Below the pieces are notes generated by a model. That model searched no databases, was not told the origin of the DNA, and saw only the letters and a program-made list of their open reading frames with translations. From Prevotella sp. (GTDB lineage Bacteria; Bacteroidota; Bacteroidia; Bacteroidales; Dysgonomonadaceae), in NCBI GenBank assembly GCA_031260865.1, contig JAISKQ010000302.1:1-5022 (forward strand): a DNA stretch of 5,022 nt, given 5' to 3'. The first letter of the stretch is position 1; every line of letters begins with the position of its first letter. The position numbers were made by a program, and so were the translations under genes. Shown piece after piece: positions 1 through 4,671 of the stretch.

Positions 1-85
1 TGGTGCAGGTGGCTGTTGACCGGTCGGGTAGGGTAGAGGCTTACTATAAAGGGACATTCGTGCAGAAAATGGGCTTTTGTATTAC
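1..85 (+). repeat. Copy A of an 85-bp near-identical direct repeat (paralogue 3' ends)
   Basis: Positions 1-85 match 1691-1775 at 84 of 85 bases; the only difference is g at 5 against a at 1695. Identity falls sharply right after position 85, although the encoded helices stay similar. The copy may extend left beyond the window. It lies in coding sequence of the upstream paralogue and arises from tandem duplication, possibly kept uniform by gene conversion. Confidence 0.95.
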
Positions 86-164
86 GATTATCACTATATT
101 GGGTTTATGTACCTTTATATTTTTACAGAAAAGAAAACGCGATAAAACAGATGAATTTGAATAG
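1..164 (+). CDS. 3' end of a polytopic membrane protein, paralogue of the next gene (partial)
   Basis: The reading frame is open from the window edge (first full codon at position 3) to TAG at 162-164 and gives the last 53 residues of a protein. They are the end of a periplasmic beta-rich domain (VQVAVDRSGRVEAYYKG), one membrane helix (about residues 24-42 of the fragment) and a charged cytoplasmic tail ending KRKRDKTDEFE. The first 29 residues match the C-terminus of the 561-residue protein downstream exactly, so this is the tail of a tandem paralogue. After that the two tails diverge, and this one carries about 7 extra residues. Its last 14 nt overlap the start of the next gene, which suggests translational coupling. 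By homology it is probably a 6-pyruvoyl-tetrahydropterin-synthase-related / YfhO-like envelope protein. The function rests entirely on the paralogue, and most of the gene lies outside the window. Confidence 0.85.
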   Translation, partial: VQVAVDRSGRVEAYYKGTFVQKMGFCITIITILGLCTFIFLQKRKRDKTDEFE

Positions 165-1836
165 GTTCGTATTAAATAAGAAATATCATTTTTGGATATT
201 TCTATTTATCTTGTTATTGTTGTCGGGTATAACATCTTTCATTTATGACATAGACCTGAGTTGCGGCGATGATTATGCTTTTCATATGTCTCGGCTCGAA
301 GCATTGATACAGAGTTTCAATGATGGTACATTTCCTTCATATATAGATTGTGAAGCTGTTTATGGTTATGGTTATCTTGTAAAGCCTTTTTATTCCGATT
401 TTGTTCTTATTCCTTATGGTATTATAGGCTACTTGGTTAATGTGGATTTTGCTTATCAGTTCTTTTTGTTTTCCATGACTGTTTTGTGTGCTGTCTTCAT
501 GTATAATCTTGTTTACAAATTAAGTAAAAGTTCCTATTCCGCTTCTATCAGTAGCCTTTTATATACATTTTCCTTGTATCGTTTGTTCGATGTATATTGT
601 AGAGCTGCTATTGGCGAAGTACTTTCTTTCACTTTCTTACCTCTTGTTTTTCTTGGTTTATATTATGTTGTATATGGGGATTTTAAGAAATGGTATATAT
701 TAGCAATTGGCTTTTCATTGGTTATAATGTCTCATGTTATTTCTTCTGTTTTACTATTTTTTACGGTTATTATCATTTCACTTTTTTATTATAAGAAATT
801 TATAGAAGAACCCAAGAGGCTTTATTATTTAGTATTATCAGGTATTGTAACATTGATGATAACCGTCTATTATTTACTTCCTTTTTTAGAACAGCTATTG
901 TCTGATACATTTTATTTTCAAGAGAGTGCATTTACTCCGTCTATGATAAATTATTTCAGATTGGACATAATTGAAATACTGAAATCCGCGACTGATGGTT
1001 TTACCAATAGAGTGGGGGTAGGTCCTAAATTAGGGTTCTTATTGGTTTTTCCATTGTTTCTCCGTTTTTTCCTAAAACGAAATACAACGAATAAGGAGTT
1101 GTTGAAACTGTTGGATATATTATTGATTGTGGGAATATGTTATATTTTTTTCACATCTAAAATGATGTCATATACTATATTTCCTTTCACATCTCTCGCT
1201 TTTATTCAATTTCCTTCTCGGCTTTTTGAATTTGTGGCTTTTTTCTTTTCTATTGTCGCGGGTTGCTGTATCAATTTAGTGTTCAGGTCTTACAAATATA
1301 AATTGATGATTGCCGTTTTTATTTTTATCTCTCTCATTATAGTCGTATCAAAGAGCGCGGATATATATATTGAACGTAGCCGTTATATAGGGAGGATGGA
1401 TCAAGCAAGGTACATAGACAAATATGAGCATCTCTTTTTTTTAGGAATGGAATATTATCCCGTGAAATTAGAGAGAAGTACAATAAGGCAGTTCATTACA
1501 ACACGTGGTGATAGCGTATCGGCTAAATATTCCGCTATAATAAATGAATTTGATAGAAATAAGAATATTACGTCATTCAATGTACATACTGAGACCGAAA
1601 ATGTTTTGGAACTCCCGTTGATTTATTACAAAGGCTATACCGCCAGCCTCAACGGCAAAGAGCTTCCTGTCGCGGAAAGCGCTCATGGGCTGGTACAGGT
1701 GGCTGTTGACCGGTCGGGTAGGGTAGAGGCTTACTATAAAGGGACATTCGTGCAGAAAATGGGCTTTTGTATTACTATTCTGAGTATATTTGCGTTGTGT
1801 GTATATATATTTCTTCAAAAGAGAAGAAAAGTTTGA
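151..1836 (+). CDS. Polytopic membrane protein, PTPS-related/YfhO-like putative GT-C glycosyltransferase
   Basis: This is a 561-residue integral membrane protein with roughly a dozen hydrophobic segments, beginning at residues 13-31 and ending with a helix at about 535-555 before a KRRK tail. The first extracytoplasmic loop carries an acidic motif, GDD at 39-41 followed by His45, then R48 and a GYG segment at 72-74. A further motif is RAAIGE (151-156), followed by a helix containing a Pro (LPLVFLGL, 163-170), and QFPSR lies at 353-357. This pattern recalls the membrane family called 6-pyruvoyl-tetrahydropterin synthase-related (PF10131) and YfhO-like proteins, which share the multi-helix architecture of GT-C glycosyltransferases using lipid-linked sugars. 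Residues about 475-530 form a periplasmic beta-rich domain (LPLIYYKGY, then NGKELPV) like the YfhO C-terminus. No donor or acceptor can be inferred. The ATG at 151 overlaps the upstream stop by 14 nt. The stretch at about 1641-1730 is roughly 63% G+C, far above the rest of the gene, and is shared with the upstream paralogue. Family call moderate; enzymatic role inferred. Confidence 0.8.
   Translation: MNLNRFVLNKKYHFWIFLFILLLLSGITSFIYDIDLSCGDDYAFHMSRLEALIQSFNDGTFPSYIDCEAVYGYGYLVKPFYSDFVLIPYGIIGYLVNVDFAYQFFLFSMTVLCAVFMYNLVYKLSKSSYSASISSLLYTFSLYRLFDVYCRAAIGEVLSFTFLPLVFLGLYYVVYGDFKKWYILAIGFSLVIMSHVISSVLLFFTVIIISLFYYKKFIEEPKRLYYLVLSGIVTLMITVYYLLPFLEQLLSDTFYFQESAFTPSMINYFRLDIIEILKSATDGFTNRVGVGPKLGFLLVFPLFLRFFLKRNTTNKELLKLLDILLIVGICYIFFTSKMMSYTIFPFTSLAFIQFPSRLFEFVAFFFSIVAGCCINLVFRSYKYKLMIAVFIFISLIIVVSKSADIYIERSRYIGRMDQARYIDKYEHLFFLGMEYYPVKLERSTIRQFITTRGDSVSAKYSAIINEFDRNKNITSFNVHTETENVLELPLIYYKGYTASLNGKELPVAESAHGLVQVAVDRSGRVEAYYKGTFVQKMGFCITILSIFALCVYIFLQKRRKV
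1691..1775 (+). repeat. Copy B of the 85-bp near-identical direct repeat
   Basis: This is the partner of the block at 1-85, in the same orientation and about 1.69 kb away, which equals one gene length. It encodes residues 514-541 of the 561-residue membrane protein, at the end of the periplasmic domain and the start of the last helix. The sequence just left of it (about 1641-1690) is equally G+C-rich, so the shared tract probably starts earlier than the window lets me compare. Confidence 0.95.
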
Positions 1837-1863
1837 AGTTAAAAAGTTAAATATTAAATAATT

Positions 1864-2079
1864 ATGGGACATTTGCTCGCTATTGATTTTATATATCCTG
1901 TTTTTATGCTGATTTTCGGCATTGTCATGATCGTCAGTCCCCGTACTTTTATGCGGAAGGCAAAATACGATGAGGAAAGTCTGAAAACGGAGTCCTTGCT
2001 TAAAAAGCTTGGAATAGGACTGGCTGTGTTCGCTGTTTTGTTTGCGATCTATCTATCCTACAAACTGTATAATGCTTGA
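1864..2079 (+). CDS. Small two-helix membrane protein of unknown function
   Basis: I do not recognise this 71-residue protein. It has a first membrane helix at about residues 6-24 (containing FGIVMIV), a basic and charged linker (SPRTFMRKAKYDEESLKTESLLKK across 25-48), and a second helix at about 49-66, ending in a short tail. There is no cleavable signal peptide and no cysteine. The positive charges after helix 1 suggest that the linker is cytoplasmic. The ATG at 1864 is 27 nt after the preceding stop in an A/T-rich gap without a clear Shine-Dalgarno site. The gene ends in ATGCTTGA, where its stop overlaps the start of the yqaA-like gene, so the two are probably translated together. A partner role with the YqaA-like protein is a guess from this coupling only. 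Confidence 0.75.
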   Translation: MGHLLAIDFIYPVFMLIFGIVMIVSPRTFMRKAKYDEESLKTESLLKKLGIGLAVFAVLFAIYLSYKLYNA

Positions 2080-2515
2080 CGGATTTGTAGAATACGGTTA
2101 CATCGGTCTATTTTTAGCATCTTTTTTGGCAGCCACCATATTACCTTTTGGGTCTGAGGTCGTTTTCGTGGGATTGCTTGCCGTCGGATTGAATGGTTGG
2201 ACATGTGTTGTTGTCGCTTCGACGGGAAACTGGCTTGGCGGCATGACAAACTATTATCTGGGCAGGCTTGGCAAGATAGAGTGGATAGAAAAATACCTTA
2301 AAGTAAAGCAAGAAAAGATAGATAAGACGCGGCATTGGCTGGAAGGGAAAGGGGCGGCGATGGCTTTTTTTAGTTTCTTGCCGGTTGTCGGCGATATTAT
2401 AGCGCTGGCGCTGGGGTATATGCGCGCCAATGTATATATAGTGAATATCAGTATGTTATCCGGCAAATTTATCCGCTATGTACTGATTATGTATGGGCTG
2501 AATTGGATTATTTAG
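2072..2515 (+). CDS. yqaA: YqaA-family inner membrane protein (DedA/VTT superfamily)
   Basis: This 147-residue membrane protein is close in length and motif order to E. coli YqaA (about 142 residues), a short branch of the DedA/VTT (formerly SNARE-associated) family. Visible landmarks are the re-entrant-type segment LPFGSEVV (24-31) with Glu29 in the position of the conserved DedA acid, the glycine-rich GNWLGGMTNYYLGR (52-65), PVVGD (104-108) followed by GYMR (115-118), and GKFIRY (131-136). DedA relatives are linked to membrane homeostasis and lipid-carrier recycling such as undecaprenyl-phosphate or phosphatidylethanolamine flipping. For the YqaA branch itself no substrate is established, so transport is inference. 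I chose ATG 2072, which overlaps the upstream stop by 8 nt (ATGCTTGA). A TTG at 2042 would add ten residues (MRSIYPTNCI) lacking family similarity. It ends the rightward gene run and faces mutY across 496 nt. Confidence 0.9.
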   Translation: MLDGFVEYGYIGLFLASFLAATILPFGSEVVFVGLLAVGLNGWTCVVVASTGNWLGGMTNYYLGRLGKIEWIEKYLKVKQEKIDKTRHWLEGKGAAMAFFSFLPVVGDIIALALGYMRANVYIVNISMLSGKFIRYVLIMYGLNWII

Positions 2516-2569
2516 CAGGGTTTCGTTTCCAGTCAACAACAACTTATAATTCTTCATTTTTAAACGTGA

Positions 2570-2577
2570 TATATTTG
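2570..2577 (+). promoter_or_regulatory. Isolated match to the Bacteroidota -7 element
   Basis: TATATTTG matches the Bacteroidota sigma-ABfr -7 consensus TAnnTTTG. I find no convincing TTG-type -33 element 19-21 nt upstream, so on its own this is weak. If used, transcription would start near 2584 and could end at the hairpin at 2743-2778, giving an RNA of about 195 nt. Confidence 0.3.
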
Positions 2578-2653
2578 TGTTTGAATAGTCTAATTTTTGC
2601 CTGCGTCGCCTTGTTATATACTTTTAGGTCACCATATTAAAATGAGGTTCTTA

Positions 2654-2697
2654 TCGCTTCGCGGCAGTCCTCTCCTTTGGGGAATTTCGCAAAGCGA
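2654..2697. repeat. Imperfect GC-rich inverted repeat
   Basis: TCGCTT (2654-2659) pairs with AAGCGA (2692-2697). After a C/A mismatch, GCG (2661-2663) pairs with CGC (2688-2690). Inside the loop, TCTCC (2671-2675) can pair with GGGGA (2679-2683) around TTT. The element is much richer in G+C than the surrounding sequence and is not followed by a clear T-run, so it is not a standard terminator. It may be a dispersed intergenic repeat or part of an RNA; I cannot tell which from one copy. Confidence 0.5.
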
Positions 2698-2742
2698 GGG
2701 AAAAATAATCAAATAAATTTTATAATAGATTGATTGTGTGGT

Positions 2743-2778
2743 TTTTAAATCCAAATCAGGGGATTTAGGGTGTTTTTT
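2743..2778 (+). terminator. Candidate intrinsic terminator, rightward
   Basis: TAAATCC (2746-2752) pairs perfectly with GGATTTA (2761-2767) around an 8-nt loop. Three T-G pairs (2743-2745 with 2768-2770) extend the stem, and TTTTTT follows at 2773-2778. The polarity fits termination of rightward transcripts, either read-through from the yqaA-like gene 230 nt upstream or a short RNA from the gap. The stem is A/T-rich and the 3' leader would be long, so confidence is moderate. Confidence 0.45.
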
Positions 2779-2819
2779 GGTGCATTTTTTTAAAATAAAA
2801 TTATCTAATATATAGATGA

Positions 2820-2941
2820 GTTGGAAGTTTTGAGTTGAAAGTAATAAGTTTTAAGTGTACAAGATTTTGAGTTTACAAGTGCACTAGTTTTCAAGAGTTC
2901 TAGCAAGCTAGTAAACTTGAATTCTTGAATTCTAGTAAACT
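2820..2941. repeat. Degenerate AT-rich short-repeat tract
   Basis: The tract is built from variants of AGTTTTGAGTT-like units (AGTTTTGAGTT at 2826-2836, AGTTTTAAGTG at 2847-2857, AGTTTTCAAGAGTT near 2886). It ends in a tandem pair of TTGAATTC (2917-2932) flanked by two copies of CTAGTAAACT (2908-2917 and 2932-2941). It also contains a perfect palindrome CTAGC-AA-GCTAG (2900-2911) and AGTTTAC/GTAAACT inverted arms (2870-2876, 2911-2917). The units are too degenerate and too close for CRISPR. Such low-complexity spacers are common in Bacteroidales intergenic DNA; no function can be assigned. Confidence 0.6.
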
Positions 2942-2953
2942 AAAAAAAACTGT

Positions 2954-3003
2954 TACTTTTGTCACCTTTTCCAACAAAAACCCCTGCAAAGGAGGAATCC
3001 ATG
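2954..3003 (+). promoter_or_regulatory. Promoter-like element plus Shine-Dalgarno-like site facing into mutY
   Basis: TACTTTTG (2954-2961) fits TAnnTTTG. Downstream lies AAAGGAGG (2988-2995), an unusually strong Shine-Dalgarno match for this phylum, then ATG at 3001. The frame from that ATG gives only 18 codons (ending TAG) and lies almost wholly over the mutY 3' end, so it is probably not a gene. A clear -33 TTG at 19-21 nt is missing. It could drive an RNA antisense to mutY or be left over from a displaced gene. Alternatively, the G-rich part may simply be the reverse face of a mutY terminator. Confidence 0.3.
2976..2995 (-). terminator. Weak candidate terminator for mutY
   Basis: Reading the minus strand, 17 nt after the mutY stop, CCTC (2995-2992) can pair with GGGG (2984-2981), with one T-G pair, around a 7-nt loop. 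Five T residues follow (2980-2976). The position is right for ending mutY transcription, but a 4-bp stem is short, so this is tentative. Confidence 0.25.
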
Positions 3004-3011
3004 AAAGTTTA

Positions 3012-4067
3012 TTACCTTATTTCCAGATATTTATGCACAAGCCGTGATACGGGATAGAGATCCACGTCTTCTATCTTTATCTTTATACAACCCTTCGGCT
3101 CCATTCCGGATACATCCACCTGATAGAAAGCGGCATAGATAACCTGATGAGAAAGCACATGTTTCACCTCTTTCACATATTTTAGTCGCAGTATCTTGCT
3201 GTTCGTAAACATGTTTCTGAAATCATCCGTACGCGACAATTCTTCAACAGGCATTTCGCTCGTCGTTTCTATAAGAGGCAACTCATACAGATTTTGCCAG
3301 ATGTCTTTTTGAGTCCTTTTGTGTAAGAACATATAATCGCCATCCCTAATATCCAGATAATGGAAGTAGCGATTCCTGCTCTTTTGTTTCCCCGCCTTTT
3401 TGGGAAATAAGTTTATCTCATTCCGGCTATAAGCCGCGCACATATCCTGCGCGGGGCAACTGTCACATTTGGGCGAAACGGGTACGCATTGCAACGCTCC
3501 AAATTCCATTATCGCCTGATTGTGCAAGCCGGGATTCGATTCATCAAGCAATAATTGAGCTAATTGGGCAAAGACCTTTTTCCCTCCACTGCTGTCTATG
3601 GGTTCTTCGATGGCAAAGACACGCGACAACACCCGATATACATTGCCATCCACAACCGCGTAGGGTTGGTTGTACGCGAACGAAACAATCGCGGCGGCCG
3701 TGTATTCGCCTATTCCTTTCAGCCTCAACACGTCTTTATAATGGCGCGGAAAGATTCCGGCATATTCGTTCGTTATGGTTTTGGCGGCGGCATGAAGATT
3801 GCGGGCGCGGCTATAATAGCCTAAACCCTCCCACAACTTGAGCACATCGTCTTCTTCGGCGTCAGCCAGCAAATCCACGGTAGGGAATGTTTTCACTAAC
3901 TTATTAAAATAGCTATAACCCTGTTCCACACGCGTTTGTTGCAGGATTACTTCCGACAGCCAAATCAAATAAGGATCCGATGTATTTCGCCACGGCAAAT
4001 TCCGTTTATGCTCATTATACCACCTTATTAATATAGCGCTTAGCTTTAAATCTTTATTCACACTCAT
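3012..4067 (-). CDS. mutY: Adenine DNA glycosylase MutY
   Basis: This 351-residue protein is full length for MutY (E. coli 350), which removes adenine mispaired with 8-oxoguanine in base-excision repair. The catalytic domain shows LPWR (24-27), WLSEVILQQTRV (36-47) with the catalytic Glu39, a helix-hairpin-helix LKGIGEYTAAAI (116-127), and the catalytic Asp140 in VVDGNVYRVL. The [4Fe-4S] cluster ligands are present as C194-x6-C201-x2-C204-x5-C210. From about 225 a NUDIX-like C-terminal domain follows, including the region that reads 8-oxoG; LSH at 305-307 occupies the place of the E. coli FSH loop. All key residues are intact, so the enzyme should be active. The ATG at 4067 is the natural start just before the conserved N-terminus. 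The gene is divergent from the HU gene, with a predicted promoter in the shared gap. In some relatives I recall ssb and gldE near mutY; here the downstream neighbour is instead the convergent yqaA-like gene. Confidence 0.97.
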   Translation of the reverse strand: MSVNKDLKLSAILIRWYNEHKRNLPWRNTSDPYLIWLSEVILQQTRVEQGYSYFNKLVKTFPTVDLLADAEEDDVLKLWEGLGYYSRARNLHAAAKTITNEYAGIFPRHYKDVLRLKGIGEYTAAAIVSFAYNQPYAVVDGNVYRVLSRVFAIEEPIDSSGGKKVFAQLAQLLLDESNPGLHNQAIMEFGALQCVPVSPKCDSCPAQDMCAAYSRNEINLFPKKAGKQKSRNRYFHYLDIRDGDYMFLHKRTQKDIWQNLYELPLIETTSEMPVEELSRTDDFRNMFTNSKILRLKYVKEVKHVLSHQVIYAAFYQVDVSGMEPKGCIKIKIEDVDLYPVSRLVHKYLEIR

Positions 4068-4149
4068 TCACAATACGTTATTTCACCACTTCAAAAACCT
4101 TGTTGAACGTTAATTTATTAAAGATTAGGAAAAAAATGGTAATTATTTA

Positions 4150-4180
4150 TTTCAAAGGTAAATAAAAAGCTATATATTTG
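4150..4180 (+). promoter_or_regulatory. Predicted HU-gene promoter (Bacteroidota type)
   Basis: TATATTTG (4173-4180) matches TAnnTTTG, with TTTC (4150-4153) 19 nt upstream as a degenerate -33 element. A start near 4187 gives a leader of about 38 nt to the ATG at 4225. The leader is A-rich with no strong Shine-Dalgarno site, as is usual in this phylum. It overlaps the mutY promoter head-on. Confidence 0.6.
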
Positions 4181-4184
4181 CAAT
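4153..4184 (-). promoter_or_regulatory. Predicted mutY promoter (Bacteroidota type)
   Basis: On the minus strand TACCTTTG (4160-4153) matches TAnnTTTG, and ATTG (4184-4181) lies 20 nt upstream as a TTG-type -33 element. Transcription would start near 4146, giving a mutY leader of about 80 nt. The site lies almost entirely on top of the predicted HU promoter on the other strand. Confidence 0.55.
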
Positions 4185-4224
4185 CCAAAAATTTAATTGT
4201 TTAGAATTTAAAAAGATAAGAAAA

Positions 4225-4500
4225 ATGACAAAAGCTGACATCGTTAACGAAATTGCGAAAAATACAGGGATTGATAAAGCTACTGTATTGAAAACAGTCG
4301 AATCATTCATGGACGTGGTTAAAGACTCGTTAAGCAAGAATGACAATGTGTATCTAAGAGGTTTCGGTAGTTTTATTGTGAAAACAAGAGCACAAAAAAC
4401 AGCTCGTAACATCTCAAAAAATACTACCATCATTATACCGGCTCATTCTATTCCGGCTTTCAAACCTGCCAAGACATTTGTAATTCAGGTAAGAAAGTAA
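4225..4500 (+). CDS. HU/IHF-family nucleoid DNA-binding protein
   Basis: This 91-residue protein is the normal size for HU/IHF (about 90). The N-terminal helices (3-39) form the dimer body, followed by the family signature GFGSFIVKTRAQKTARN (46-62) and the end of the beta-arm with IPAFKPAK (76-83). It should act as a dimer that bends and packages chromosomal DNA. Aligned without gaps to E. coli HU-beta, the arm tip RNPQTG becomes RNISKN, so the DNA-intercalating Pro63 is replaced by Ile63 and the following Thr-Gly is also absent. I believe related Bacteroides HU proteins are similar, so this is probably a lineage trait rather than damage. The gene is the first of a housekeeping run; the next start is 48 nt downstream. 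It is divergent from mutY with overlapping predicted promoters. HU versus IHF subtype cannot be settled from sequence alone. Confidence 0.95.
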   Translation: MTKADIVNEIAKNTGIDKATVLKTVESFMDVVKDSLSKNDNVYLRGFGSFIVKTRAQKTARNISKNTTIIIPAHSIPAFKPAKTFVIQVRK

Positions 4501-4532
4501 ACTAATAAACTAATAGACTAATAGACTAATTT
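4501..4532 (+). repeat. 8-bp tandem repeat after the HU gene
   Basis: Immediately after the HU stop codon come ACTAATAA, ACTAATAG, ACTAATAG and a partial ACTAATTT, about 3.75 copies of one 8-bp unit. The repeat fills most of the 48-nt spacer before the 30-residue gene and contains no promoter-like element. Slippage could change the spacer length, but it lies outside both reading frames. Confidence 0.85.
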
Positions 4533-4548
4533 CTAAAATATAATAAAC

Positions 4549-4641
4549 ATGCCAAGCGGAAAGAAAAGAAAAAGACATAAAATGTCTACTCACAAGCGGA
4601 AAAAAAGACTGAGAAAGAATCGGCACAAAAAGAAAAAATAA
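4549..4641 (+). CDS. 30-residue AURKAIP1/COX24-domain protein (mS38/bS22-like putative ribosomal protein)
   Basis: ATG at 4549 to TAA at 4639-4641 encodes 30 residues, of which 12 are Lys, 6 Arg and 3 His, starting MPSGKKRKRHKMSTHKRKKR. The core KRKRHKM...THKRKKRLRKNRHK resembles the C-terminal AURKAIP1/COX24 domain (PF08213) of mitochondrial small-subunit protein mS38 and of mycobacterial bS22, which sit in ribosomal RNA near the decoding region. A homologous tiny protein is annotated at this place, between HU and RNase G, in other Bacteroidales as far as I recall. Location in the 30S subunit is inferred from the family. It is likely co-transcribed with the HU gene (48-nt gap, no promoter element between) and followed by a strong hairpin. 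It is easily missed by gene finders because of its length. An alternative is a nonspecific polybasic nucleic-acid-binding peptide. Confidence 0.85.
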   Translation: MPSGKKRKRHKMSTHKRKKRLRKNRHKKKK

Positions 4642-4671
4642 GGCCGAAAGTTTCTTTCATGGAAATATACG

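Larger units (their letters stand above)
2516..3011. other. 496-nt intergenic region between convergent genes
   Basis: No convincing protein gene is visible on either strand. In order it contains an isolated TATATTTG element (2570-2577), an imperfect GC-rich hairpin (2654-2697), a rightward terminator-like hairpin (2743-2778), degenerate AT-rich short repeats (about 2820-2941), and a TACTTTTG promoter-like element with an AAAGGAGG sequence just before the mutY 3' end. The length is unusual for a gap between two convergent genes and leaves room for a short RNA. Confidence 0.7.

Noticed and set aside
1..1836. Tandem paralogues considered as a mobile element or composite transposon with direct repeats
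   Set aside because: The repeats are coding sequence at equivalent positions of two paralogous genes; no transposase, integrase or terminal inverted repeat is seen.
1573..1872. Minus-strand open frame of 99 codons over the 3' end of the large membrane gene
   Set aside because: It is antisense to a well-supported coding region, has no recognisable domain, and is kept open by the A/T-rich and repeated composition there.
2058..2466. Three minus-strand open frames opposite the yqaA-like gene
   Set aside because: They overlap one another and a gene with clear family motifs; their translations show no domain or plausible start context.
2820..2941. Repeat tract considered as a CRISPR array
   Set aside because: Repeats are short, degenerate and nearly contiguous, with no regular spacers and no cas genes nearby.
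3001..3057. 18-codon plus-strand frame after a strong Shine-Dalgarno-like sequence
   Set aside because: Nearly all of it is the reverse complement of the mutY C-terminus, and it has no hydrophobic or known leader-peptide character; only the upstream signals are kept as a finding.
3564..3824. Plus-strand open frame of 86 codons inside mutY
   Set aside because: It is opposite the catalytic and helix-hairpin-helix region of a complete mutY, and its translation shows no independent features.
4170..4433. Minus-strand open frame of 87 codons opposite the HU gene
   Set aside because: It is a shadow of the conserved HU coding region, with hydrophobic content explained by reverse reading of Lys-rich codons.
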